DNA of 64,000 nt. It comes from WS-7 sp036505295 (GTDB lineage Bacteria > Eisenbacteria > RBG-16-71-46 > SZUA-252). The stretch covers positions 1-64,000 of the forward strand of contig DASXTQ010000013.1 in NCBI GenBank assembly GCA_036505295.1. Direction: 5' to 3'. The notes under the pieces were generated by a model. The model did no database searches. It saw nothing but the letters and a program-made list of their open reading frames with translations, and was not told where the DNA came from. Made by a program: the position numbers and the translations under genes. Below are positions 23,900 to 32,892 of this stretch, one piece after another (position 1 is the stretch's first letter; each line of letters starts with the position of its first letter).

Positions 23900-25227
23900 G
23901 CTCGCTCCAAGCGTCTCAAGAGCCGTGGCACATAGACCAACGCCGGCAGATAGCAGAAAAGGGTCTGCGCGATGATGCTCCCCAGAACCACGCCCGCGAT
24001 TCCGATCCGACGAGTCAGGAAGATCGACAGGGCCAGATTGGCGGCGGCCATCGGCACGCAGGTCAAGGCCTGATAGCGAAGCGCCCCCGCCCCGTTGAAG
24101 AACATGGCCAAGGGCCCGTTGAGACTATTCAGACCGACCCAAACGGCAAGCGCCGCGAGCAGCGCGATCGGCGGCTGGATCGCGCTCCCCACCCACTGGC
24201 CAAGGATCCAGCGGGCCGAGAAAAACAGGATCACCGCGGCTGGCAGATTAACAGCGAACCCGGCCGCCATCGAACGTCGCAGCGTCCTCTTGACCCACGT
24301 GAGGTCCCGGCGCGCGACCGCCTCGGCGTAAGCCGGCCACAGAGGAGTCAAGAAATAGCCGAGCACGAACGGCACCTGCAGGAAGAGCTTCTGGGTAACG
24401 GTGTAGGTCGCTACCGATTCGGGACCGAGTATCCTCGCGAGCACGAGTCCGTCGGATTGGAACCCAATCGCGGCCGCGACCTGGATGACGAAGAACAGCC
24501 CGCCCAAACGAGCGATCTCAAGTGTTCCTTGAAACGAGGCGTGTTCGAGCCTGGGCCGAAGGTCGCGACGCCTCCTGAAAAAAAGATCCCAACCACCCAG
24601 GGCGCCTGACAGGAGAGGCGCACCCGAGCTCGCCAGCACGAGCCACGGCAGCCCGGCCTTCAGTTTCACCGTGGCTACGATCGCGATGAGGCTTAGGAGA
24701 CTTCCAAGACCTAGGTAGAGGCTGGAGCGGAAACCTTCTTGTAGTCCCGCAAACCCGTGGTTCACGACGCTGAGAGGCAATCCGACCAGAAAGCAGCTGA
24801 GAAGGACGGCCATCGCCAGAGTTGCTTCCGCTCCGGTCGCCGCGCTTCGTGCATTGAAGAAAGACCCCCATGGCAGCGTGTGCCATACGAGCAACAGGAC
24901 CAGCGCCAGCGCCGCCGCGATCACCGTCAACATGAAGAAAGCGCTCGAAACCGCTCGTCGCGCGTGACGGGAATCGCCGAGGCCCTCGGCCCTGGCCAGC
25001 GAGTTGATCAGGCCGTAGCCGAGCCCCAAGTCGGCGAAGCCCACAACCGCGAGCAGTCCCGACATCGCCATCCAGAGCCCGTAACGCTCCACGCCGAGGT
25101 AGCCGAGCGTCATCGGGACGGTCAGCATCAGAGTAAGGAGGCTGATCAGCTTGGCTCCGCCCGCCGCCAGGGCCGAGAGCAGCACGCGCCGTCTCCGTTC
25201 GTGGGCTCGTCCCTCTTCGCTGCCCAT
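23896..25227 (-). CDS. Wzx-type polysaccharide flippase (MOP superfamily) 2
   Basis: The start ATG at 25227 follows a GGAG site and gives MGSEEGRAHERRRRVLLSALAAGG. The longer open frame to 25650 lacks protein character. In 443 residues there are about twelve to fourteen membrane helices with the family pattern (VPMTLGYLGVERYGLWMAMSGLLAVVGFADLGLGYGLIN). It probably exports lipid-linked repeat units. The conserved LGVERYGLW and DLGLG stretches place it nearer to the RfbX/PST group than flippase 1. Confidence 0.86.
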   Translation of the reverse strand: MGSEEGRAHERRRRVLLSALAAGGAKLISLLTLMLTVPMTLGYLGVERYGLWMAMSGLLAVVGFADLGLGYGLINSLARAEGLGDSRHARRAVSSAFFMLTVIAAALALVLLLVWHTLPWGSFFNARSAATGAEATLAMAVLLSCFLVGLPLSVVNHGFAGLQEGFRSSLYLGLGSLLSLIAIVATVKLKAGLPWLVLASSGAPLLSGALGGWDLFFRRRRDLRPRLEHASFQGTLEIARLGGLFFVIQVAAAIGFQSDGLVLARILGPESVATYTVTQKLFLQVPFVLGYFLTPLWPAYAEAVARRDLTWVKRTLRRSMAAGFAVNLPAAVILFFSARWILGQWVGSAIQPPIALLAALAVWVGLNSLNGPLAMFFNGAGALRYQALTCVPMAAANLALSIFLTRRIGIAGVVLGSIIAQTLFCYLPALVYVPRLLRRLERA

Positions 25228-25584
25228 GTCTCCGTGATTGAGAACGTGCCACGGACGGGCGATCACAGCGGGGCGAATGAGAATCGGGACCGGAATACAG
25301 AAAACCGGTGCCGCCAGACGATGGTGGACGTGTCGGACAACCTCCCTACCTCCCGGGTGAACAGAGCGTGAATGAGGTGGTAGCCTAGCATTGCGAACCT
25401 CCCGAAGCGTACACTGGCGTGACCCTCTCCAGAGGGGAGAACGTGCCCCATAGATGTACCCTCGGGGCGCGATTTCTGGGGTTATCTGTACCGTGGAATG
25501 CCGCGAGGAGGGGTCAGCTGTGCCTCTGAAGACGATCCGCGAGACGGTGCGGCGATGGGTGGGACAATCTCGCGCGGAGGCCCG
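25228..25584. other. Divergent intergenic region, no gene seen
   Basis: These 357 bp separate the flippase (minus) and methyltransferase (plus) start codons. It must hold the promoters of both transcripts, but I could not identify a convincing -35/-10 pair. A short inverted repeat, CCCTCTCCAGAGGGG, lies at about 25423-25437. Open frames across it have no recognisable protein character. Confidence 0.5.
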
Positions 25585-26367
25585 ATGACCTGCCGGCTCT
25601 GCGGCGTGGAGACGACGCCCCTCTTCGAGCGGACGGTTCTCGGCAAGCACCGGGTCCGGTTTCGTCAGTGCGGCTCATGCGGACTGACCCAGACCGACGA
25701 GCCCACGTGGCTCGACGAGGCGTACACCGATCCGATTCACCCGACCGACACCGGGGTGCTCGCGCGTAACCTCGGCGCGAGACGGGTGGTCGCGACGTAC
25801 CTCCATCTTTCGGGAATCCGGCTCGAGCCCTGCCTCGACTACGCCGGTGGATACGGGATCTTCACGCGCCTCATGCGCGACGTGGGGTTCGAATACTTCT
25901 GGATGGATCCCTACGCTACGAACGTGCTCGCGCGTGGCTTCGAATGGCGGCCCGGGCCGGCGACGCCGCGGGTCGTCACCGCGTTCGAGGTGCTCGAGCA
26001 CCTCGTGCGCCCTCTCGAGGAGTTCAGGGGCATCGCCGAGCTTGGAGCCGATTGGATCATCACGAGCACGGAGCTTCACCCGGGCACGAGGCCGGATCCC
26101 AACTGGCACTATCTTTCCGTCGAGAGCGGTCAGCACGTCGCCTTCTATCGGCGGGACACGCTGGAGCGCCTCGGACGGGAGACCGGGTATCCGCACGTGA
26201 CGGCAGGACCGTTCTTTCAGATCTTCGCGCGCAAGCCCTTTCCCGCATGGAAGTGGCAGGCAGCCGTCGGCCTGGGCGCGTTCGCGTTCCCGATCGTGAA
26301 GAAGCTCAGGCCCAGCCTCACGGTTTCGGATTGCGAGAGCATCCGCTCGCGTCTGCGAGGGGAATGA
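25585..26367 (+). CDS. Methyltransferase with N-terminal zinc-ribbon-like cysteines
   Basis: The ATG at 25585 follows GGAGG at the right distance; the open frame before it is not protein-like. The 260-residue protein begins MTCRLCGVETTPLF and continues RFRQCGSCGLTQTDEP, so two CxxC pairs near residues 3-6 and about 31-34 probably bind zinc. The SAM fold follows with CLDYAGGYGIFTRLMRDVGF and TAFEVLEHLVRP. It resembles the class I family with an N-terminal metal-binding domain found with sugar C-methyltransferases, but it is shorter than those. It overlaps the next glycosyltransferase gene by ATGA. Confidence 0.8.
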   Translation: MTCRLCGVETTPLFERTVLGKHRVRFRQCGSCGLTQTDEPTWLDEAYTDPIHPTDTGVLARNLGARRVVATYLHLSGIRLEPCLDYAGGYGIFTRLMRDVGFEYFWMDPYATNVLARGFEWRPGPATPRVVTAFEVLEHLVRPLEEFRGIAELGADWIITSTELHPGTRPDPNWHYLSVESGQHVAFYRRDTLERLGRETGYPHVTAGPFFQIFARKPFPAWKWQAAVGLGAFAFPIVKKLRPSLTVSDCESIRSRLRGE

Positions 26368-27485
26368 CGCGCCCCGTCCTGTACACGGGCGATATCTTTC
26401 GCCTCCAGGCGCGGGGCGGGATCACGCGGTATTTCGGGGAGCTGATCCCGCGCCTTCGGCGGCCCACGCGCATCGTGGCGGGGCTCCACCAATCCCCGGC
26501 GCTCCGGGCCGGCCGGCTCCCCGCCGAAGCCGCCGTCCATCTCCGGGCGTTTCGCCTGAGCCCTCGTCCTCGCGCGGTCGTGAACCGGTGGGTCGACGCC
26601 GTCCGCATTCACGGGGATACCGGCGAGATTCTGCATCCGACCTACTACCGCGATCCCGCGGGCCTCCCTGCCTCGGTTCCCATGGTCCTCACGGTCTATG
26701 ACATGGCGCACGAGCTCTTCCCCTCTCTCTTCCGGCGGCGGTGGTGGAGCTCGGAGGATCCCGCGCGGTGGAAACGGGCGATCTGCCGCCGGGCCGACCG
26801 CATCGTGTGCATCTCGGAATCGACCCGACGGGATCTGGTGGAGATCCTCGACGTCGACGAGCGGAAGACCCGCGTGATCCACTGCGGGAGGACGGATTGG
26901 AGCCCCATCCCCGCGGAAGAGGTGCCGGGGCTCACGTCCCCCTTCTTCCTCTGGGTCGGCGAGAGGCACACGTACAAGAATTTTGCCGCCACGCTTCTCG
27001 CTTGGTCCACCTCGAGCGCCGCGGCGTCGACCTCGGTCCTTTGCGTCGGCGGCGGGCCGCTCCGTCCGGACGAGCGTGAGCTCGCGAGAAGGCTCAAGGT
27101 CGCCGGCGCCTTGCGGCAGCAGACCCTTGGCGATACCCAGCTCAAGTGGGCCTACGAGCGGGCCGCGGGGCTTCTCTACACGTCCCGCTGCGAAGGATTC
27201 GGGTTGCCGCTGCTCGAGGCGATGTCCCTCGGGTGCCCGGTGGTCGCTTCGAACGCCTCGTCCATCCCGGAAGTGGCGGGGGACGCGGCGATCTACGTCC
27301 AGCCGACGGACCCGGAAAGCATCCGCGCCGGTATCGAACGCTGCCTCTCCCTGGGACGCGACGGCGCCGTGCACGCGCGACTTGAGGCGCGCGCGGCGCT
27401 CTTTTCCTGGGACGCCTGCGCCGAGGCGCACGAGGCGCTCTACCGGGAGCTCGATGGACCGGCGCCGGGGGAGGAACCGCGGTGA
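26364..27485 (+). CDS. Family 4 glycosyltransferase (GT-B)
   Basis: This 373-residue transferase starts with the ATG that overlaps the previous stop codon. The N-terminal acceptor domain contains LQARGGITRYFGELIPRL. The donor domain has FFLWVGERHTYKNFAATLLAW, the retaining EX7E motif in RCEGFGLPLLEAMSLGCPVV, and SSIPEVAGDAAIYVQPTD. This matches RfaB/WbdB-like mannosyl or glucosyl transferases, but the sugar cannot be told from sequence. It is coupled to the next GT2 gene by a four-base overlap. Confidence 0.88.
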   Translation: MTRPVLYTGDIFRLQARGGITRYFGELIPRLRRPTRIVAGLHQSPALRAGRLPAEAAVHLRAFRLSPRPRAVVNRWVDAVRIHGDTGEILHPTYYRDPAGLPASVPMVLTVYDMAHELFPSLFRRRWWSSEDPARWKRAICRRADRIVCISESTRRDLVEILDVDERKTRVIHCGRTDWSPIPAEEVPGLTSPFFLWVGERHTYKNFAATLLAWSTSSAAASTSVLCVGGGPLRPDERELARRLKVAGALRQQTLGDTQLKWAYERAAGLLYTSRCEGFGLPLLEAMSLGCPVVASNASSIPEVAGDAAIYVQPTDPESIRAGIERCLSLGRDGAVHARLEARAALFSWDACAEAHEALYRELDGPAPGEEPR

Positions 27486-28270
27486 GGCCGGCGATCACCG
27501 TCGTGACCGTATGCCGGAACGCGCTCCACCTGCTCCGGCCCACCGTGGAGAGCGTGCTGGAGCAGGGATGCACTTCGCTCGAATACTGGATCGTGGACGG
27601 CGGGTCGACCGACGGAACGAGGGAGTTTCTCGCCTCCCTCTCCGCGCGCGGGGTGCGCACGATCTCCGAGCCCGACCGGGGCATCGCCGACGCGATGAAC
27701 AAGGGCGTGCGGCTCAGCACGGGGTCCTGGGTCGCGCACCTCCACGCGGGGGATACGTACCTGGCGGGGGCGCTCGACGCCGTGGTCGCCCACGCCGCGG
27801 AGGGCACGGACATTCTCTGCGGATCGATCCTCAAGCAGGAAGAGCGGAGGGAGACGCTCTACCGGCCCAAGCCGTCGCGGCTCCGCATGGACATGACGAT
27901 CCATCACCCCGCCACGTTCACGCGGCGCGCGGTCTTCGAGGAGGTCGGCGGGTTCGACGAGCGGTATCCCAACGCGATGGACTACGATTTTTTCCTGCGC
28001 GCGTTCGCCCAGGGCAAGGGCTTCCTCGTGATCCCCGAGACCATCACGCGAATGGCGGGGGGAGGTCAGTCGGAGCGATCGCTCTGGAGAACGCTGCGCG
28101 AGACCCACGCGATCCGCGCCCGGGCCCTGACGCACGGCTGGGAGCGGTCCTACGTTTTCTTTCTCTTCTTGTTCGCACGGGGCTGGACGCGGCGGGTGCT
28201 TCAGCGCGCCGGGCTTGGGGGGCCTGTCGCCTGGTTGAGGCGCCGATTTGCCATGGCGCCGAAAGGCTGA
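27482..28270 (+). CDS. Family 2 glycosyltransferase (WcaA/WbbD-like)
   Basis: The GTG start overlaps the preceding stop. The 262-residue GT-A protein begins AITVVTVCRNALHLLRPTVESV, with nucleotide-binding YWIVDGGSTDGT and, in place of DxD, HLHAGDTY (HAGD). This is typical of the small glycosyltransferase family with PDRGIADAMNKG. Its last 227 bp lie opposite the 3' end of the convergent O-antigen ligase-like gene. The catalytic region is complete; the C-terminus is basic and may contact the membrane. Confidence 0.86.
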   Translation: MRPAITVVTVCRNALHLLRPTVESVLEQGCTSLEYWIVDGGSTDGTREFLASLSARGVRTISEPDRGIADAMNKGVRLSTGSWVAHLHAGDTYLAGALDAVVAHAAEGTDILCGSILKQEERRETLYRPKPSRLRMDMTIHHPATFTRRAVFEEVGGFDERYPNAMDYDFFLRAFAQGKGFLVIPETITRMAGGGQSERSLWRTLRETHAIRARALTHGWERSYVFFLFLFARGWTRRVLQRAGLGGPVAWLRRRFAMAPKG

Positions 28271-29492
28271 TCGGAAGGGCGCCCCGTGAGGGAGGCCCCC
28301 CTTCGACGTCCGGCGCGGCGCTCGAGGCGCGCGGCCACGCCGCCGCCGCGAAGGCGATACCCACGAGAACGTAGAGAAGATCCAGCAGCTCCTCGTCGCC
28401 GAAGTTCCATTCCATGAGGCCGGAGACCAGGAAACCAACGAGCGCCGCCGAAACGCCGAGCGAAATCGCCGCGCCGAAGCCCCCGCCCGAGATCGGGGAT
28501 CGGCGGGATTCTCGAAACCTGCGCGACGCCGCACGCATGAGTCCGATCACGAGGAAGAGGAGCGCTGAGAGCCCGAACACCCCCATCGTGGCGGCTACCT
28601 GGACGTACACGCTGTGGAGGTGTCCCGCGGGCTCGATGGCCGCGGGGGATTTGTACGCCTCGTAGATGGGGTGCAGATCTTGTAACCCCACCCCGGTCCA
28701 GGGATGGTCGCGCACCATCCGCGCTCCGGCTTCCCACATGTGAATCCGCTCCGTGTTCCAAGGGCTCCCGGGATCGAAGATGCTGAACGCGCGATCGCGA
28801 TAGGCGCCGGGCAACACGAAGGCGAGTGAGATCAGGCCGCCGGCGAGGGCCGTCAGCCATCTCGCGCGCGTCGCGGCCACGATGACGGCGAGCGCCGCGA
28901 CGTAGCCGATCCAGGCGCTCCGCGTGTAGGTCCCCGCCAGAGCCGGCACCAGCACCGCGAGGGCGAGGAGCGCCCCCGCGCGCCAGCGCCCTTTGCAGCG
29001 GATCGCGATCGCGCTGGCGAGGGAGGCGACGAGGAGCACCTGCCCTCCATACGTGAGCGGATGGCCCACGGCGCCCTTGACGCGGTTCGGGAACTCGGGA
29101 CCCTGTCCCACGAATCGCGCGAGCGCAAAGATCGCGGCCAACCCGGCCGAGGCGAGCAGCACCGCGATTGCGCGCCGGGCAACCCGCTCATCGCGCGCGT
29201 GGTACGCGGCGACGGGAACGAGGAGGAGCAGGAATCCCTTCAGCACACGCGGCCAGCTCGCGCGAGGGTCGAGCGCGAAGAAGGAGGCGAGCGCCAGAGC
29301 CGCGATCCACGCGAGCGCGGGGAGATCGACCGGGGTCTGTACCCAGCGTCGTTCCCCCCGGAGCTGCCAGACCAGCAGCGTGAGCGCGGCACAGAGGACG
29401 AGGGCGATGGACATGGGCGCCACCGTCCAGGGAAGTGCTAAGGCGAGAACGAGAAAGGAGAGGGCCGACGCCTTGGCGAGGGCGTCAACCAC
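28044..29492 (-). CDS. O-antigen ligase/polymerase-like membrane protein (Wzy/WaaL) 1
   Basis: The protein has 482 residues with about twelve helices and the large periplasmic loop of the Wzy_C family: PGSPWNTERIHMWEAGARMV, DHPWTGVGLQDLHPIYEAY and HLHSVYVQVAATMGVFGL, containing the usual R, H and E/D residues. It either polymerises repeat units or ligates glycan to a lipid acceptor. After about residue 395 the sequence becomes a low-complexity Pro/Ala/Arg/Ser tail encoded opposite the GT2 gene. That tail is probably unimportant for function. The start overlaps the stop of the glycosyltransferase upstream by eight bases. Confidence 0.82.
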   Translation of the reverse strand: MVDALAKASALSFLVLALALPWTVAPMSIALVLCAALTLLVWQLRGERRWVQTPVDLPALAWIAALALASFFALDPRASWPRVLKGFLLLLVPVAAYHARDERVARRAIAVLLASAGLAAIFALARFVGQGPEFPNRVKGAVGHPLTYGGQVLLVASLASAIAIRCKGRWRAGALLALAVLVPALAGTYTRSAWIGYVAALAVIVAATRARWLTALAGGLISLAFVLPGAYRDRAFSIFDPGSPWNTERIHMWEAGARMVRDHPWTGVGLQDLHPIYEAYKSPAAIEPAGHLHSVYVQVAATMGVFGLSALLFLVIGLMRAASRRFRESRRSPISGGGFGAAISLGVSAALVGFLVSGLMEWNFGDEELLDLLYVLVGIAFAAAAWPRASSAAPDVEGGPPSRGALPISLSAPWQIGASTRRQAPQARRAEAPAASSPVRTRRERKRRTAPSRASGPGRGSRGSRAAFSRAIAPTDLPPPFA

Positions 29493-30591
29493 CGTTCATG
29501 GCCTCGCGATACGCCTCCATCGTAAGCTCGGCGGTGCGCTCCCACGTGAACGTCCGTGACTGCGCGATCCCACGCCGGATGAGGGCTTCGCGCCGCACGC
29601 TGTTCTGCAGCAGCTCCGTCATGTTCTCGGCCCAGACATCGGGCTCGCTCGGCGAGAGGAACACGGCGGCGTCGCCAAGGGTCTCCTTGAGCGCGCCCGC
29701 GGAGGAAGAGAGCACGGGGGTGCCGCAGGCCATGGCTTCCAGGGGCGGGAGGCCGAATCCTTCATCCATGGACGGCTGCACGTAGAGCGCCGCCCCGGAG
29801 TAGAGCAGCGCCAGCTCGCCGTCGTCGCGCAAGGGACCCGAGAAATGAATACACGTGGAGACCCCCGCGCGCAGCGCCCGCTGAGCGAGCGGATGGCCGA
29901 GCACCCACGCCGGGCCGGAGAGCACGAGCGGGAGCCGCTCGGAGCGCGGCAGCCGCTCCAATGCGTCGATCAATAGGGCGATATTCTTGTGCCGCTTCCG
30001 GCCGCCGACGTAGAGAAAATACGCGGAGGGAAGCGACCGCTGTTTCAGGAACCGCTCCGCGTCCTCCGCGGATCTCCGTGTGAACTCTCTCGAGACCCCA
30101 AGCGGCACGATCCGTATGCGCTGGGACGGAACACCCAGGATCTCCATGACGTCCTCGCGAACGTGCCCCGAGTCCACGAGAACGATGCGAGCCTTTCGCA
30201 CGGCCGCGCCCGCGATGGTGCGGGCGTAGATTCCCGCTCCGGCGGGGAAAAATCGCGCGAAGCGCACGTGGATCAGGTCATGAACCGTGACGACCGCGGG
30301 GCAATGGATCGGCAAGGGGAGTGTGTAGTGGGGGGAGTGATAGAGATCGACCTGCGCCCGGCGCGCGGCGCGCGCGAGGAGCCAGTGCTCCGAGACGGAG
30401 TATTTCCCCGCGCGAACCCTGATCTCCTCCGCCGGCGAACCGGGGTGCGCCAGCGCCCCCAAATCCTGTTGCAGGAGGAAGACGACGAATTGGTGACCGT
30501 CCTTCCGTCCGAAGAAGACGGTGAGGAGATTGCGGATGTAGGTTCCGATTCCGCCGTCGCGCAGCTTCCGCGCGTCCACGCCGATTCTCAA
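29485..30591 (-). CDS. Family 4 glycosyltransferase (GT-B)
   Basis: A TTG start at 30591 directly follows a strong GGAGGGGAG site and gives LRIGVDARKLRDGGIGTYIRNLL, the expected first strand of this family. In 368 residues the donor domain shows YFLYVGGRKRHKNIALLIDAL and EGFGLPPLEAMACGTPVLSSS (EX7E motif), then DAAVFLSPSEPDVW. It resembles WbaZ/MtfB-type mannosyltransferases. It is transcribed with the Wzy/WaaL-like gene that follows. The divergent gene on its other side is an Fcl-like reductase, 89 bp away. Confidence 0.88.
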   Translation of the reverse strand: MRIGVDARKLRDGGIGTYIRNLLTVFFGRKDGHQFVVFLLQQDLGALAHPGSPAEEIRVRAGKYSVSEHWLLARAARRAQVDLYHSPHYTLPLPIHCPAVVTVHDLIHVRFARFFPAGAGIYARTIAGAAVRKARIVLVDSGHVREDVMEILGVPSQRIRIVPLGVSREFTRRSAEDAERFLKQRSLPSAYFLYVGGRKRHKNIALLIDALERLPRSERLPLVLSGPAWVLGHPLAQRALRAGVSTCIHFSGPLRDDGELALLYSGAALYVQPSMDEGFGLPPLEAMACGTPVLSSSAGALKETLGDAAVFLSPSEPDVWAENMTELLQNSVRREALIRRGIAQSRTFTWERTAELTMEAYREAMNGG

Positions 30592-30680
30592 AACTCCCCT
30601 CCAGGGTCCGGGCGATCCTAGCACGCCCCCAGGAGCCCCGCTTCCTTGACTTTCCACGTCCGCTCCATAAGATTCTCGAG

Positions 30681-31637
30681 GTGACTTCCCCTGCCGTCGG
30701 ACTCCGGCTCCACCCCGAATCCCGTATCGTCGTGACCGGAGGAGCCGGGTTCCTCGGAACCCATCTCATGGCCGCGTTTTCTTCCCACGGCTACCGGAAT
30801 CTCGCGACGTTTCGCACGCAGGACTACGACCTGACCCGCGAGGCCCAGGTCGAGCGGATGATGGCGGATCTCAAGCCCGAGGCGATCATCCACCTGGCCG
30901 CGGTCGTCGGAGGGATCGGGGCGAACCGGAGCCACCCGGGCACCTTCTTCTTCAAGAACCTCATGATGGGGGCGCTCCTGCTGGAGCACGCGCGCCGCGC
31001 CGGCGTGGGACGGTTCGTGAGCGTCGGGACGATCTGCTCCTACCCCAAGTTCACCCCGGTTCCATTTCGCGAGGAAGAGCTGTGGAACGGGTACCCGGAG
31101 GAAACGAACGCGCCCTACGGTCTCGCGAAGAAGATGCTGCTCGTGCAGTCCCAGGCCTACCGGCAGGAGTACGGGTACGACGCGGTGAACGTGCTCCTGG
31201 TGAACCTCTATGGCCCGGGAGACAATTTCGACCCGGAAACCTCCCACGTGGTCCCCGCGCTCATCCGCAAATGCGTCGAAGCTGCTGATACGAAAGCGGA
31301 CGTGTTGGAGGTCTGGGGCACGGGTCAGGCGACGCGTGAGTTCCTCTACGTCGAGGACGCGGCGGAGGCGATCGTGCGCGCAGCGGAGCGGCTCGAGGGC
31401 AGCGAGCCGGTGAATCTCGGCGCCGGGATGGAAATCTCAATCCGGGAGCTGGCCGAGAAGATCGCAACGTTGTGCGGATTCAAGGGGAAGTTAGTCTGGG
31501 ATCGCACGAAGCCCGACGGGCAGCCCCGGCGGTCCCTGGACGTGAGCCGCGCCAGGAAGCTTCTGGAATGGTCCGCGAAGACCCCGTTCGACGAGGGTTT
31601 GAAGCGCACGATCGCGTGGTACCGCGCGCGCCGCTAG
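30681..31637 (+). CDS. fcl: GDP-L-fucose synthase-like NAD(P)-dependent epimerase/reductase
   Basis: This 318-residue short-chain dehydrogenase has the Rossmann motif VVTGGAGFLGTHL, the sequence IIHLAAVVGGIGANRSHPGTFF typical of GDP-fucose synthases, SVGTICSYPKFTPVPF, catalytic YGLAK (Tyr and Lys), and a downstream YGPGDNFDPETSHVVPALIRK stretch. The family converts GDP-4-keto-6-deoxymannose to GDP-L-fucose. The matching Gmd is encoded 15 kb away at 46540-47493. The GTG start at 30681 follows GATTCTCGAG, a weak site. GDP-heptose or related reductases are a second possibility. Confidence 0.82.
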   Translation: MTSPAVGLRLHPESRIVVTGGAGFLGTHLMAAFSSHGYRNLATFRTQDYDLTREAQVERMMADLKPEAIIHLAAVVGGIGANRSHPGTFFFKNLMMGALLLEHARRAGVGRFVSVGTICSYPKFTPVPFREEELWNGYPEETNAPYGLAKKMLLVQSQAYRQEYGYDAVNVLLVNLYGPGDNFDPETSHVVPALIRKCVEAADTKADVLEVWGTGQATREFLYVEDAAEAIVRAAERLEGSEPVNLGAGMEISIRELAEKIATLCGFKGKLVWDRTKPDGQPRRSLDVSRARKLLEWSAKTPFDEGLKRTIAWYRARR

Positions 31638-31679
31638 CATGCGGCGATCCTCGGTCCCGCGATCCCCGGTCTACCGATC

Positions 31680-32888
31680 CTACCCCGCGAGGAGCCGGGC
31701 ATAGAAGTCGGTGATCCTGGACGCGATCGCCTCCCACGTGTAGCGCTCGCGCACCCTCTTCCGCCCCCGGATTCGAAGCGCCTCCATAAGCCCCGGCTCA
31801 CCCAGCGCGCGGCGCAGCGCTTGGGCGAGGCCCTCGACGTCGTCCTCCGGAAAGATGAGGCCGGCGTCCCCCAGGACCTCGGGAATCGCTCCGCTCGAGG
31901 AGCCGACCACGACGCAGCCCGCCGCCATGCCCTCGATGAGCACCCGCCCGAACTGCTCCTTCCACTTGGGCGTCGTGCGCGAGGGAAGCACGAGCACGTC
32001 GATCGCGGCCATGAACCCGGGCACGGCGTCGTGCTGCACCCCGCTCAGAAACCTAATGCTGGATCCAAACCCGAGATCCGTCGCCATTCCCTCGAGCGCG
32101 CCTCGTGCCGGCCCGTCCCCCAGGATCAAGATCGAAGGCCGGGGCGAGGGAAGCAGCGCGACCGCGCGGAGCAGGAGATCCACCCCTTTCTGGGGGAGAA
32201 GCCTGCCGACAAAACCTACGACCGGAGGCTCAAGCCCGAGCCGGCCCCGCACGTCCTCCGCGGGGGCGCGCCGCGCCGGCACGTCCGACGTGCCCTGCGC
32301 CACGTTGGAATACTCGGCGAGATCGATTCCGAGCGGGATCACCTCGAGGGGCTTCCGGAATCCCTTGGCACGGAGCACCTGGGCTACCTCTTCGCTCACT
32401 GCGATGCCGGCCGCGCACCGGCGGTGTGCGAAACGCTCGATCTGCGCGTAGAGCCACGAAGGACGGTAGGAGTAGCGGAAGCCGGCGCTGAGATTATCGA
32501 AGGAGAAGAAGATCGCTTTCGCGCGGGGCGCCCAGATCGCGGCGAGCGAAAGTGCCTGGAAGGTGATGAAGCTGAACGGCTCTTCCCAGAGGTGGAGCAC
32601 GTCTGGGCGGACGCTGCGGATCGCGGGGCCGAGTCCTGAACGAAAGAATCCACGGTTCTCGTAGCCGGGCCATCCGACCGCGCCGGTGAGGAAACGATAG
32701 CCGGGCTGCTCACCAGCCGTCGCGCGCACGACACGGTAGTTTTCTACCCAGCGATCCGGTGCGAGGACGGTGAGTTCGATCCCGGGATGAGCGGCGAGCG
32801 CCTCGAACTTCTTTCGAAATGGCGCCACTCCAGCCGTATGATCCACAGCGAGCACGCGGGTGGCTCGGTGCGGGCTCCGCGACCCCAT
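31680..32888 (-). CDS. Family 4 glycosyltransferase (GT-B)
   Basis: ATG at 32888 (MGSRSPHRATRVLAVDHTAG) lies 4 bp after the stop of the polymerase gene; the longer open frame is its shadow. In 402 residues the donor domain contains VVGFVGRLLPQKGVDLLLRAV, ILGDGPARGALEGMA, and the EX7E motif as EQFGRVLIEGMAAGCVVVGSS with GAIPEVLGDAGLIF. The N-terminal domain includes PDVLHLWEEPFSFITFQ. It is the last gene of the minus-strand epimerase-wza-wzz-wzy operon, so it probably builds the same repeat unit. Confidence 0.88.
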   Translation of the reverse strand: MGSRSPHRATRVLAVDHTAGVAPFRKKFEALAAHPGIELTVLAPDRWVENYRVVRATAGEQPGYRFLTGAVGWPGYENRGFFRSGLGPAIRSVRPDVLHLWEEPFSFITFQALSLAAIWAPRAKAIFFSFDNLSAGFRYSYRPSWLYAQIERFAHRRCAAGIAVSEEVAQVLRAKGFRKPLEVIPLGIDLAEYSNVAQGTSDVPARRAPAEDVRGRLGLEPPVVGFVGRLLPQKGVDLLLRAVALLPSPRPSILILGDGPARGALEGMATDLGFGSSIRFLSGVQHDAVPGFMAAIDVLVLPSRTTPKWKEQFGRVLIEGMAAGCVVVGSSSGAIPEVLGDAGLIFPEDDVEGLAQALRRALGEPGLMEALRIRGRKRVRERYTWEAIASRITDFYARLLAG

Positions 32889-32892
32889 GCGC

